The position numbers and the translations under genes were made by a program. DNA of 27,203 nt from WAPX01 sp964622075 (lineage in GTDB: Archaea; Halobacteriota; Archaeoglobi; Archaeoglobales; Archaeoglobaceae): the NCBI GenBank assembly GCA_964622075.1, contig CAZUMR010000040.1, positions 1-27,203 of the forward strand, in the 5' to 3' direction. Below, one piece after another: positions 20,250 through 27,203 of the stretch; positions within the stretch are counted from its first letter, which is position 1, and every line of letters starts with the position of its first letter. The notes below the pieces were generated by a model. That model did not search any database, was not told where the DNA came from, and saw only the letters and a list, made by a program, of their open reading frames with translations.

Positions 20250-21311
20250 TCAGGGGATAATTTCCGTCGTGTTGTTGAATGGAGGGTAGTAAAAGTCCCT
20301 GAGGTCAAACAATCCATCCTCCACAGCCCTGAAAACTGAAGGCAATGTCTTTTTTACCTCCTCAATAAGGTGTTTACATGTATGGCATACGAGCTCGAAC
20401 CCTTCCTTTCCCCACAGCCACTCCCTGTTGAAAAACAGACACCTACCACCGCACACATTCCTGTACTCGCATCCAGAACACGGCTCTCTTATGTCGACGA
20501 TCCTCCTTATTCCATCCTCAAGACTGCCAGCAATGTTCCATTCAAAGTCCGCACACACGGGACAAGCAGTAATTCTGCCATCCGTAGTTATGGCAAAAGA
20601 TGTCTTCCCAGCCCCGCACGGAGGAGATGTGTTTGGTTCAAACAGCAGTGCTTTTAAAACCCCAAGAACGGGAACTATTCCGGGTATTCTGCCTTTCTCG
20701 ATCTCCTCTCTCCACCATCTCACAAGCTCTGTTATCCCGGAGTTGTACCTTTCAACCCAGCGGGAAAAATCACTCCACAGATCCTCAGGACTCCATACTG
20801 CATTTATCTGCCAGTGAACGTGATCAAAGCCAAGAGATAGCAGATGCCTGACGTCTCTTACTATGTCCGTCCTCTCACCAGCAACCATTCTTGCTATGAG
20901 ATCTCCCCCGTAAAATCTCTGCAACCACCTGACGTTTTCCAGAACTCTATCGTAAACGTCTCCCTTGTAGTAGTCGTTTACCTCCCTTACTCCATCTATT
21001 GAAACGAGTATTGAAGATAGTTTTTTCAGGTACTTCTTTCTGACATCTTTCAGAAAAAGTCCGTTTGTCTGAAGAACGTAGTGTTCGGCTTTTATTTCAT
21101 CCATCATTTCCTGCATTAGCTCCACTCTAAGCAAAGGTTCTCCTCCGTAAAAAGCAAGAATGGCTTTCTCGTCCCTCTCCACAAACTCCTTCAGCATATC
21201 GAGCTCGTAGGTAATTTCAGGGGGCATTATTGATTCGTCTATGCTACCTCCACAGTATCTGCATCTGAGGTTACACCTTGCAGTTAGAAAAACTATGTAG
21301 AGCATGCCCAT
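20250..21311 (-). CDS. Putative peptide-modifying radical SAM/SPASM enzyme (AF1577-like)
   Basis: A 353-residue radical SAM protein. The cluster motif CNLRCRYC (Cys13, 17, 20) sits near the start, followed by the SAM-binding FYGGEPLL and VLQTNGLFL. The C-terminal third is a SPASM-type region with many cysteines (PPCGAGKTSFAITTDGRITA, CPVCADFEW, CSGCEYRNVCGGRC, VCHTCK) that can hold two auxiliary Fe-S clusters. The arrangement matches a family known in Archaeoglobus as AF1577-like, predicted to modify peptides or proteins; anaerobic sulfatase-maturing enzymes share the fold. No small precursor peptide is visible next to it. GTG 21314, ATG 21311 and ATG 21305 are all possible starts without a ribosome site; a TATA-like TCTAAATAG lies about 30 bp upstream. 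Confidence 0.82.
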   Translation of the reverse strand: MGMLYIVFLTARCNLRCRYCGGSIDESIMPPEITYELDMLKEFVERDEKAILAFYGGEPLLRVELMQEMMDEIKAEHYVLQTNGLFLKDVRKKYLKKLSSILVSIDGVREVNDYYKGDVYDRVLENVRWLQRFYGGDLIARMVAGERTDIVRDVRHLLSLGFDHVHWQINAVWSPEDLWSDFSRWVERYNSGITELVRWWREEIEKGRIPGIVPVLGVLKALLFEPNTSPPCGAGKTSFAITTDGRITACPVCADFEWNIAGSLEDGIRRIVDIREPCSGCEYRNVCGGRCLFFNREWLWGKEGFELVCHTCKHLIEEVKKTLPSVFRAVEDGLFDLRDFYYPPFNNTTEIIP

Positions 21312-21397
21312 CACGGCCGGACATTTAATTGTGAGATGCCTATTTAGACTTATTTAACTGTTAAACTGTAATTCATTTTTTCATCCTAACTTTCATC

Positions 21398-22183
21398 CTA
21401 ACTCTTTCGCCTCAGCTCCTCATACCTCCTCCTCACAGCATTCGACAGTTCTTCCCTGAGCTCTCCGGAAAAGTAATCTATCCTCGCAGCTATTGCTATT
21501 TTCGCAGCCATAAACCTCGCCATCTTTCCCCTTTTCTTTTTGGGCAGTGTTCTCACAAAGGGATGCTGAAATATGACTCCATGCTTGGGAATTTTTGCTT
21601 TTTTCCCCTTTTTCATCCTCGCAATCGCCTTGTAAAGACTTTTTTCCGCTCCAATTATTTGAATCGTGCTTGCCGGCATTTCAGCAAGTCTCTTCAGACT
21701 TCCTGCCTTCTCCAGCAACCTTGCAGCTATTACCCCACCAAGTATTGAATACAGGTTTGGAGCTATTTTCTTCACGACATCCTCAATTTCCCTTTCCACC
21801 TTCCTTCTGAGAGATCTCAGAGATTTCAGCTGCTCCTCAACGAGTCCTGTTATCTCACTCTCCCTGACCTCCACAACGTCGTTCAGCTTGTTTTCAAGCA
21901 GATTTACTGTCTCGTCAAGCTCGTCAAGCAGCTTCAGGAGCATTACAGCATATCTATCCTCTCTTTTAAGCTCCCTTTCTGCTTTCTCCCTGAAGTGGAG
22001 TATGGTAGATTTCCTTAGTTCAGCGTAGTATTCCCTCTCAGAGTCAAAAACCTTCAGCCCTACCTCCCTGAGGTTAAAGGGCAGTTTTGGATTTTCACAT
22101 TCGAAGTCAAATTCTGCCTTCTCAACGTTCCCGACTTTATCCTTATCCACATCAACAAACCCGTACCATACTCTATATCTCAT
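21398..22183 (-). CDS. Box C/D RNP protein Nop5 (Nop56/58 homologue)
   Basis: A 261-residue Nop5, the scaffold of archaeal box C/D sRNPs that joins L7Ae-bound guide RNA to fibrillarin for 2'-O-methylation. The N-terminal fibrillarin-binding domain is short (about 75 residues). It is followed by the coiled-coil (LLDELDETVNLLENKLNDVV) and the NOP domain (APNLYSILGGVIAARLLEKA, IQIIGAEKSLYKAI, PKHGVIFQHPFV). Most euryarchaeal Nop5 proteins are 370-420 residues; Archaeoglobus has a comparable short form. The start overlaps the beta-RFAP synthase gene by 11 bases with GGAG upstream. Fibrillarin, usually adjacent, is not found on either side. Confidence 0.92.
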   Translation of the reverse strand: MRYRVWYGFVDVDKDKVGNVEKAEFDFECENPKLPFNLREVGLKVFDSEREYYAELRKSTILHFREKAERELKREDRYAVMLLKLLDELDETVNLLENKLNDVVEVRESEITGLVEEQLKSLRSLRRKVEREIEDVVKKIAPNLYSILGGVIAARLLEKAGSLKRLAEMPASTIQIIGAEKSLYKAIARMKKGKKAKIPKHGVIFQHPFVRTLPKKKRGKMARFMAAKIAIAARIDYFSGELREELSNAVRRRYEELRRKS

Positions 22184-23150
22184 GAACTTCAGCTCCCCGG
22201 TTGTTCGGTTCAGCTATAAAGCCATTACACGTTATTCCCTTCTCCTCAAAGAATCTGGTCATGTCCCTGAGCAGTTTCCGGCCTTCCACATCACTTTCAA
22301 CTGCAGCATATACTGCCGTGCCGGTAGAGCTCATTCCTGCTCTGTAGTGCTCAAGCAATTCTGAGATTTCAGGATACATGCTTACCTCGACTCTCTTAAA
22401 GCCCACGTTCTGAATTGCTCTCACTCCCTCGTTGAATGAGTCCAAATCCTTCTCAACTACTGCAGGAAGTAGTTTCATCAAAACTATGTGAGAGACCTCT
22501 CTAACTTCCTCCAGAGGCAGAGGACAGTGTGAGGAGAACAGGTTTACTTCCCTGCTCCCAGAGAAGCCGGAGATGTCAGGTATTACGACTGCAGTTTTCC
22601 AAGGAAACTCGTGCCTTGCTATTACAGGAGGTGGAGGTGCCCTGCTTGCAGAAGATGGAGCAAAAGATGGCTTTACCTTCCTGCTGTGCCCGCCGTCAAC
22701 TATGAATCCACCGGACTCAAATGCAGCAACTCCTATCCCAGAAGTGCCACCTCTGCCAACGAATTCTGCAAGTTCCCTTATGCTTCTTGTCTCACCTTTC
22801 AAAAGAGTGCACGCTTTAGCCACTGCCAGTGAAAGCTGGGTTCCACTACCAAGCCCGCAGTGAGGGCGGTAAGCTTCCAGTATCCTTACTTCAAAGTTGC
22901 CAAAAAGGCCAGCTACTCTTCTCGCCCTCTCAACGAGCTCTTTCGATTTAACGTTACCTTTAACGTTACTTCCAGCTTCAACTCTCAATTCCTCGGCCTC
23001 TCTGACTTCAACAACCATACCGCGATCTATCGCAAACCCGGCACCACCATCTACCCTGCCAATTGTTCCGTTCAGGTCAATCAGAGTTATGTGAATTCTT
23101 GCCGGGGTTTTTACTCTGATTCCTCTCCTGTCCTCAGCTCCTTCGTCCAC
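22173..23150 (-). CDS. Beta-ribofuranosylaminobenzene 5'-phosphate synthase (methanopterin biosynthesis)
   Basis: A 325-residue GHMP-fold protein of the beta-RFAP synthase family (COG1907), which condenses 4-hydroxybenzoate or para-aminobenzoate with PRPP in the first committed step toward tetrahydromethanopterin. The opening VKTPARIHITLIDLNG is characteristic, and the nucleotide-type loop is PHCGLGSGTQLSLAVA. Further family segments are GRGGTSGIGVAAFESGGFIVDGGH (in two parts) and SSTGTAVYAAV near the C-terminus. The GTG at 23150 is 21-28 bases from a TATA box (CTTATATAT on the minus strand, 23171-23179), indicating a leaderless GTG start. It overlaps nop5, the same pairing I recall in Archaeoglobus fulgidus. 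Confidence 0.9.
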   Translation of the reverse strand: MDEGAEDRRGIRVKTPARIHITLIDLNGTIGRVDGGAGFAIDRGMVVEVREAEELRVEAGSNVKGNVKSKELVERARRVAGLFGNFEVRILEAYRPHCGLGSGTQLSLAVAKACTLLKGETRSIRELAEFVGRGGTSGIGVAAFESGGFIVDGGHSRKVKPSFAPSSASRAPPPPVIARHEFPWKTAVVIPDISGFSGSREVNLFSSHCPLPLEEVREVSHIVLMKLLPAVVEKDLDSFNEGVRAIQNVGFKRVEVSMYPEISELLEHYRAGMSSTGTAVYAAVESDVEGRKLLRDMTRFFEEKGITCNGFIAEPNNRGAEVHEI

Positions 23151-23170
23151 GCTCGTAGCTATACCCTCGC

Positions 23171-23179
23171 ATATATAAG
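23171..23179 (-). promoter_or_regulatory. TATA box of the beta-RFAP synthase/nop5 operon
   Basis: CTTATATAT on the minus strand lies 21-29 bp before the GTG at 23150. This is the spacing of a leaderless archaeal transcript. Confidence 0.65.
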
Positions 23180-23282
23180 ATTTTGTAACGTTTTATCATT
23201 CAAAATTTGGAGTTATTCGAGGTGATTGCTCAGATGTCCCTCAGATTTAAAGAAGTCAGGGTGTAGCAGATATGCTGATGTA

Positions 23283-23312
23283 AAATGTAAAACCAAACTA
23301 AAATAAAAAATT
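23283..23312 (-). terminator. T-rich terminator after the DUF4405 gene
   Basis: On the minus strand the sequence past the stop at 23319 reads TTTTTTATTTTAGTTTGGTTTTACATTTT, a run of T's without a clear hairpin. The rest of 23180-23318 shows no gene or recognised RNA. Confidence 0.45.
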
Positions 23313-23318
23313 AGCAAC

Positions 23319-23573
23319 TCACCTTCTGAAGACCCTGAGCTCACCCATGAAGTACTTCCAGTTAAGAGCGAAATGCAGGAGTACGAGAGCTACAAGAGCA
23401 AAACCAACCCAGGTGTGATAGTACGCCCAGTCTCTCTTGGCAAAACCGAACACCATAAGCTCACCGGTATGCCAGCCGTGTGGAGAGAGGTACAGCACAA
23501 GCCCCGAAATGAACTGGAACAGTCCCAGAACTATCAGCGCAAATACTACAGGAACCTTCGTTTTCGCACCCAT
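23319..23573 (-). CDS. Small DUF4405-like membrane protein
   Basis: An 84-residue protein with two transmembrane helices: about 8-28 (VPVVFALIVLGLFQFISGLVL) and about 54-70 (WVGFALVALVLLHFALNW). The histidines His32, His35, His53 and His67 and the SGLVLYLSPHGWH segment match the DUF4405 (PF14358) family, a small cytochrome-b-like fold proposed to bind haem. The ATG at 23573 has no ribosome site, and its stop is followed by T-runs, so it is probably a single-gene unit. Function in this organism is unknown. Confidence 0.68.
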   Translation of the reverse strand: MGAKTKVPVVFALIVLGLFQFISGLVLYLSPHGWHTGELMVFGFAKRDWAYYHTWVGFALVALVLLHFALNWKYFMGELRVFRR

Positions 23574-23623
23574 GACAGGCGTAAATGCTCTACTTTTTCA
23601 ACTTTTCGGTTAATCTAAAATCG

Positions 23624-23932
23624 TTAAGAACGTTTGCAAACAGGAAAGCGTCTCACGTAACCGCAGTTCAGACAGGTTACTATCACCCTTCCCTTTTTTA
23701 TCCTAACTCTAACTCTGTCGTGTCTGTAGGGATACAGACACTTCTTGCAGAACTTCCTCTTCTGCTCTCTCGGTATCTTTATGCGGTACTTCATTGCTAT
23801 TTTCCTTGCCAGCTCTATGTACCTCCTTGACAGGTCGTAGTTATCGAACTTCTTCTCCTCTGCCATTTCAAGGAGCTTTTTAATCCTCTCCTCAGCCACC
23901 CGTCTTTCAAGTTTTTTCTCCCTCTTCAGCAT
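23624..23932 (-). CDS. rnp4: Ribonuclease P protein component 4 (Rpp21/Rnp4)
   Basis: A 102-residue Rpp21/Rpr2-family subunit that with Rpp29 supports the specificity domain of RNase P. The N-terminal half is two basic helices (RVAEERIKKLLEMAEEK, NYDLSRRYIELARKIAMKY). The C-terminal half is a zinc ribbon with Cys62, Cys65 (FCKKC), Cys87 and Cys90 (TCLNCG), framed by RHDRVRVRIKKGRVIV. It lies 20 bases after the APS kinase gene on the same strand, though a functional link is not obvious. Together with rnp2 and rnp3 this puts three RNase P proteins in the window at two loci. Confidence 0.92.
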   Translation of the reverse strand: MLKREKKLERRVAEERIKKLLEMAEEKKFDNYDLSRRYIELARKIAMKYRIKIPREQKRKFCKKCLYPYRHDRVRVRIKKGRVIVTCLNCGYVRRFPVCKRS

Positions 23933-23952
23933 TTTACGTCCTCTTCAATTTC

Positions 23953-24513
23953 TTACCTGTTTTTATTATTATCCGGTTTTGAGTCACAAGTTTCAGGTAG
24001 AAATCCAAGCTCTATAGCTTTCTCTATAACCGCCTCAACTTCTTCCTCAACGCTCATTTTCTGTGTGTCCAGCACGAGTTCAGGGTTATCAGGTTCTTCA
24101 TACTGCCCATCCAAACCAGTAAGCCCTTCAAGCTCCCCCCTCATGGCTCTGGCATAAAGACCTTTGGGATCTCTCCTCACTCTCTCCTCAAGCGGACATG
24201 TCAGATAGACTTCCATGAACTTTTCTATCTCCCTCCTTGCGTATTCCCTTGAAGATCTGTAAGGAGCTATAACCGAGACTATTGTTATGACTCCGTTTCT
24301 TGCAAGAGTCTCGGCCATGTGAACGACTACTCTGTTGTGCATCTCCCTTTCTTCCCTGCTGAATCCCAGATCGGGATAGAGCTTGCTCCTTATTCCATCC
24401 CCATCAAGAACTTCTGCCGTGTAGCCCATCTCCTCAAGCTTCTCGTGAAGTGCGTTTGCAAGTGTTGTCTTTCCAACTCCACTCGGCCCCGTAAGCCATA
24501 TAACAAAGGTCAT
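23953..24513 (-). CDS. cysC: Adenylylsulfate (APS) kinase
   Basis: A 186-residue P-loop kinase that phosphorylates APS to PAPS. The Walker A motif is GPSGVGKTT (9-17), the substrate segment LDGDGIRSKLYPDLGFSREEREMHNR matches the APS-kinase pattern, and IAPYRSSREYAR and the lid-region DPKGLYARAMRGEL follow. The ATG overlaps the stop of the upstream phosphatase-superfamily gene (ATGA), so the two are translationally coupled. Dissimilatory sulfate reduction uses APS directly, so PAPS here would serve assimilation or, more likely given the partner gene, sulfation of a glycan or lipid. That purpose is inference. Confidence 0.88.
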   Translation of the reverse strand: MTFVIWLTGPSGVGKTTLANALHEKLEEMGYTAEVLDGDGIRSKLYPDLGFSREEREMHNRVVVHMAETLARNGVITIVSVIAPYRSSREYARREIEKFMEVYLTCPLEERVRRDPKGLYARAMRGELEGLTGLDGQYEEPDNPELVLDTQKMSVEEEVEAVIEKAIELGFLPETCDSKPDNNKNR

Positions 24514-25910
24514 ACCAGTGCTTTCCCCCTGAGCCCGAATTTTTCAGGCTCAACACCAAACAGTTTCAGGATTGTAGGGGCAAAATCGTATATGCTTGCG
24601 TTTATAACCTTCCCTCTCACATCCTCCCCCACATCAAAGCTCTCCGGCAGTTTCAGGGATATAACTCCATACTCCGAGTGGACTGCATCATCCGGCCCCG
24701 TATCGTTTTTCAGCAGGTAGTTACTATCCCATCCAAGAGTGCCGGCAGAACGCCAGTATAGATCGTCAAAGTAAACGAGCATGTCAGGCTTATCTCCCCT
24801 GCAAACGGGATATATCTCCTCAGGGTAGAAAACCCTTGTTTCCCACTTCTCACCATTTGGCCCTCTGATACTTCTGATCATGTCAGCTACCTCATCCCTG
24901 ACTTTCTCATACTCAGATTTCTTTATCACTCCCTCGGGCTCCCTACCCTTAACGTTAAGGAAGATTCTGGCGTAATACCCTCCCCACGCCCATGCAGTTG
25001 TTCTACCCCAGTCAACATCCATCTGTTCGAATCTCGTTCCCGGTTTTTCAGGCCTGTTTCTTACACTGAGCAGGCCCTCCTCTATGAGCCACTGATTTAC
25101 AGCAAAACAACCCTTCATTTTCTTTATTCCGTGATCTGAGACTATCAACACTGCAGTATTTTCATCCAGCAGTTTCAGTGTTTTTCCTATCTCCCTGTCA
25201 AGCAGCTTATAGTAGTCCGGAATAACCCTGCTGTACTTGCACTTCTCGTGCAGGTGGTGAGTTTCATCAAAGTACTTCCAGAAAGCATGATGGATTCTGT
25301 CAAGACCTATCTCCACGAACTCGAAGTAATCCCAGTCCTTTGTCTCTATCATGTGCCTGATTAGCTCAAATCTCTTTTTAGTCATCTCCCAAACGCCTTC
25401 CACAACGGCATCCTTATCGTCTCTTCGAAACACAACGTCAAAAATGTATTCTCCAACAACGTTTTCAACCTCTTTTTTAAGCTCCTTGGGGTATGTGTAG
25501 TTTACACTGCTGTCCGGGGTTATGAAGCACGATACAAGCCACCCGTTCACGGGTTTCGGTGGATAGGATGGTGGAATCCCTATGAGAACCGATTTTTTTG
25601 GAGATATGTAATCCCACACAGCCTTCTCCTTTACCATAAGACTGTGAGCTATCCACATTTCATCGTAACTGTAACCTTTCCTGTGCCTGAACCCGTAAAG
25701 TCCAAGCTCACCGGGAGTCTTTCCAGTTGCCATGCACATCCATGCGGGAATTGTTATCGCAGGTATTGTGCTCTTCATGGCACCATAAATGGAATTTTCC
25801 ACAAGCTTCTTTATGTTTGGCAACTCATCCATGAATTTGCCGAACAGCAGCTCTGGCGGAGCTGAATCTAAACCGATAACAAAAACCTTCACATCACCCA
25901 CATCGCCCAT
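24510..25910 (-). CDS. Alkaline phosphatase superfamily phosphohydrolase/phosphodiesterase (COG3379)
   Basis: A 466-residue member of the type I phosphodiesterase/nucleotide pyrophosphatase branch. Metal and nucleophile positions are visible: Asp in VIGLDSAPPELL, Thr/Ser nucleophile region in STIPAITIPAWMCM, Asp and His in EIGLDRIHHAFW, Asp-His in IVSDHGIKKMKG, and His in DAVHSEYGVISL. It ends with the family tail DFAPTILKLFGVEPE. It has no signal peptide, so it is cytoplasmic or peripheral. GGGTGGG lies six bases before the ATG at 25910. Coupling to APS kinase suggests it acts on a phospho- or sulfo-nucleotide or a glycan carrier, but the substrate cannot be read from sequence. Confidence 0.82.
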   Translation of the reverse strand: MGDVGDVKVFVIGLDSAPPELLFGKFMDELPNIKKLVENSIYGAMKSTIPAITIPAWMCMATGKTPGELGLYGFRHRKGYSYDEMWIAHSLMVKEKAVWDYISPKKSVLIGIPPSYPPKPVNGWLVSCFITPDSSVNYTYPKELKKEVENVVGEYIFDVVFRRDDKDAVVEGVWEMTKKRFELIRHMIETKDWDYFEFVEIGLDRIHHAFWKYFDETHHLHEKCKYSRVIPDYYKLLDREIGKTLKLLDENTAVLIVSDHGIKKMKGCFAVNQWLIEEGLLSVRNRPEKPGTRFEQMDVDWGRTTAWAWGGYYARIFLNVKGREPEGVIKKSEYEKVRDEVADMIRSIRGPNGEKWETRVFYPEEIYPVCRGDKPDMLVYFDDLYWRSAGTLGWDSNYLLKNDTGPDDAVHSEYGVISLKLPESFDVGEDVRGKVINASIYDFAPTILKLFGVEPEKFGLRGKALV

Positions 25911-25990
25911 TTTTTCCCACCCGATCTTTGTCTTTAACTTGGTCAGATTTGAGTTTTCACACCAGCCTGCATTAGCTCGCCAGCATAGAC

Positions 25991-26965
25991 TTAAGCCTGC
26001 CAGCTAATATCCAGTTCAAATAACCTTTTCACCTCTGACAGAGCCTCTTCAAGTTTCTTCTCGTCAGCCTCAAAAACAGACCCGACTACTTCATCTTTGC
26101 CTCCCGCATTTATTCCAAGCCTTCTCAGGGATTCTATGAGTTTTCTGCATCTTTCATCTCCTTTCCCAAGCCTTACGTAGAGCTGATATTTCCCATTAAA
26201 GCCTCTGTTAACGGCAATACACACTTTCGCTCCTCTATTCCACACAAGTTCTCTTGCCACCTTGGATATTATGGCATTCGAGGAATAAAAGCTTACAAAA
26301 GCCACCCCATCCTTCATCCTGGCTGAGCTGACAGCCCTGTTAATGTCTTCCCTAACCTCCCTCTCCTTTTCCAGCCACTCCTCCCTTTCAAGAACTTCAT
26401 CGAGCCCTGCTCTGGAAAGGAAGAAGACTGCCTCCTCAACACCGTACCTGTCGAGCGTTATGTAGTTGGAATCTATTAACCTGACAGCCTTTACAAGATC
26501 CTCCTTCCCTGCACCTTCCTCTTCAGCGATTTTTTCTGCAAGTTCACCAAATCTCTCCATTTCAAAAAGTTTCACACCAACGTCGCCAACAGCTCCAAGA
26601 ACTGTCAGATATGAGCTGTGATTGAACAGTTCTGAGACAACGAAGCTTGCAGAAGGGTAAATCTCTCCTCTTGAAAGCGGGTTGTGATAGACTATATTCC
26701 CGTGAGATATGGGCTCCTGAATGTGGTGGTCTATGAAGTAAGCCTTTTTGAGTAAACCCCTCTCTGCCAGACTGAAAACGTCTCCCGGCATGTTGAGATC
26801 AACGAAGTACGCAAGTTTGGAGGAGTAAACGCCACTCTCTATTCTTGGGTCAAATCTGAATTCTCCAATGGGTGGTGTGAAAACGGGCATTCTACCCCTT
26901 TCTCTCATTATTATCGCAGCTGAACTGATTCCGTCCGTATCCCAGTGGTGAACTACTATTTCCAT
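25991..26965 (-). CDS. DHH-family phosphoesterase
   Basis: A 324-residue DHH/DHHA1 protein, probably acting on short oligonucleotides, cyclic dinucleotide products or single-stranded nucleic acid. The metal-site motifs are HHWDTDGISSAA near the N-terminus, YFVDLNMPG, the signature FIDHHIQEP, and LGAVGDVG. The C-terminal DHHA1 domain carries the glycine motif INAGGKDEVVG. The ATG at 26965 has no ribosome site but lies 20-28 bases from a TATA-like ATAATTAAG, so the message is likely leaderless. Its exact substrate is uncertain; archaeal RecJ-like proteins share this fold. Confidence 0.82.
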   Translation of the reverse strand: MEIVVHHWDTDGISSAAIIMRERGRMPVFTPPIGEFRFDPRIESGVYSSKLAYFVDLNMPGDVFSLAERGLLKKAYFIDHHIQEPISHGNIVYHNPLSRGEIYPSASFVVSELFNHSSYLTVLGAVGDVGVKLFEMERFGELAEKIAEEEGAGKEDLVKAVRLIDSNYITLDRYGVEEAVFFLSRAGLDEVLEREEWLEKEREVREDINRAVSSARMKDGVAFVSFYSSNAIISKVARELVWNRGAKVCIAVNRGFNGKYQLYVRLGKGDERCRKLIESLRRLGINAGGKDEVVGSVFEADEKKLEEALSEVKRLFELDISWQA

Positions 26966-26984
26966 GCACGGCGATAGCTTAACT

Positions 26985-26993
26985 CTTAATTAT
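26985..26993 (-). promoter_or_regulatory. TATA box of the DHH phosphoesterase gene
   Basis: ATAATTAAG on the minus strand lies 20-28 bp before the ATG at 26965, consistent with leaderless transcription. Confidence 0.5.
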
Positions 26994-27046
26994 CTTTTTC
27001 GATAATTCGTTATTCCGGATAACATATTATGCAGCTATATTATCGG

Positions 27047-27075
27047 AGTAAAAAAACAAAATAAAACAAAAAACC
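27047..27075 (-). terminator. T-rich terminator after the PGF-CTERM gene
   Basis: The minus strand reads GTTTTTTGTTTTATTTTG then TTTTTTT immediately after the stop at 27082-27084. No hairpin precedes it; CGATAAT (27000-27006) and ATTATCG (27039-27045) form a distant inverted repeat beyond it. Confidence 0.5.
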
Positions 27076-27081
27076 AGCAAA

Positions 27082-27203
27082 CTAAAGCCTTCTCCTCAGT
27101 GCAAGCAGGAGTGACAGGATAGCTAAAAGCACCTCGAACCCGGGAGTCTTCCTGTGTTTTGTGGTTGTGGGTTGAACGGCAGTGGATCGGGTAGATGTGG
27201 TGG
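27082..27203 (-). CDS. 3' end of a surface protein with a PGF-CTERM sorting signal (partial)
   Basis: The minus strand at the window edge is open for 39 codons and then a TAG stop. The translation is a Thr-rich linker (TTSTRSTAVQPTTTKHRK), then TPGFEVLLAILSLLLA and a basic tail ALRRRL. This is the PGF-CTERM tripartite signal: the PGF motif, a hydrophobic helix and basic residues. In euryarchaea it directs proteins to archaeosortase A for C-terminal processing and lipid anchoring, often S-layer or other large surface glycoproteins. The Thr-rich stretch is a likely O-glycosylated stalk. The main body of the protein lies beyond the window, so its function is unknown. A T-run follows the stop. 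Confidence 0.78.
   Translation of the reverse strand, partial: TTSTRSTAVQPTTTKHRKTPGFEVLLAILSLLLALRRRL

Noticed and set aside
23180..23318. Box C/D sRNA near nop5
   Set aside because: Several CTGA boxes are present on the minus strand, but no matching RTGATGA C box with proper spacing was found.
25964..26008. AGCCTGC direct repeats and ATTAGCT/AGCTAAT inverted repeat near the DHH gene end
   Set aside because: They are short, partly coding and separated by 25 bases; too weak to claim a regulatory structure.

Overview
The window is chromosomal DNA from a thermophilic euryarchaeon, most probably a member of the Archaeoglobales (Archaeoglobus, Ferroglobus or Geoglobus; the genus cannot be fixed from the sequence alone). 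The evidence is the archaeal proteasome-exosome superoperon, archaeal RNase P proteins, an HMf-type histone, a methanopterin-pathway enzyme (beta-RFAP synthase) next to an unusually short Nop5, archaeosine-precursor genes, and archaeal promoter architecture (TATA elements about 25 bp before leaderless starts, plus GGAGGTGA-type Shine-Dalgarno sites within operons). No tRNA, rRNA, CRISPR array, insertion sequence or phage gene was seen.

Layout. 1-6064 (+): a predicted exosome-associated RNA-binding protein, RNase P proteins Rnp3 and Rnp2, then psmA, SBDS, rrp4, rrp41, rrp42 and rpl37ae, tightly packed and often overlapping. This couples RNA processing and decay, ribosome maturation and protein degradation. 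6244-7506 (+): an MTA/SAH-type adenosine deaminase. 7567-13168: a cell-surface island, the most unusual part of the window. 13158-15344 (-): a PAPS-reductase-like PP-loop protein and a TPR protein. 15421-17397 (+): QueE, QueD and a presenilin-like intramembrane protease. 17501-20172 (+): class II ribonucleotide reductase and a histone with a structured leader. 20250-26965 (-): radical SAM/SPASM enzyme, Nop5, beta-RFAP synthase, a DUF4405 membrane protein, RNase P Rpp21, APS kinase with an alkaline-phosphatase-superfamily enzyme, and a DHH phosphoesterase. 27082-27203 (-): the 3' end of a surface protein with a PGF-CTERM sorting signal.

The surface island holds two TasA/CalY-like secreted proteins (9332-10027 and 10115-10699), each with a SipW-type signal peptide (AYFTDVE, AYFSDVE) and the C-terminal NxYQGD signature. 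It also holds two archaeal/SipW-type signal peptidases (8836-9279 and 11394-12191), a small Cys-rich protein that looks like a reduced SipW-type substrate (8480-8833), a DUF5305 double-pass membrane protein paired with the second peptidase, a soluble winged-helix protein whose own promoter lies in a perfect 10-bp inverted repeat, and a membrane-anchored winged-helix regulator with an extracellular beta domain. I infer a dedicated pathway for secreting, processing and regulating a TasA-like extracellular fibre or matrix. TasA-like fibres are known in Bacillus biofilms and as bundling pili in Pyrobaculum; this gene arrangement in this lineage appears little described. One of the two fibre-type proteins carries a dockerin-like calcium loop.

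No stretch longer than 300 bases lacks a gene. The longest intergenic regions (about 180-210 bp: 1840-2044, 6065-6243, 10700-10882, 11183-11393, 19769-19968) hold promoter, repeat, operator-like or leader elements described in the entries.
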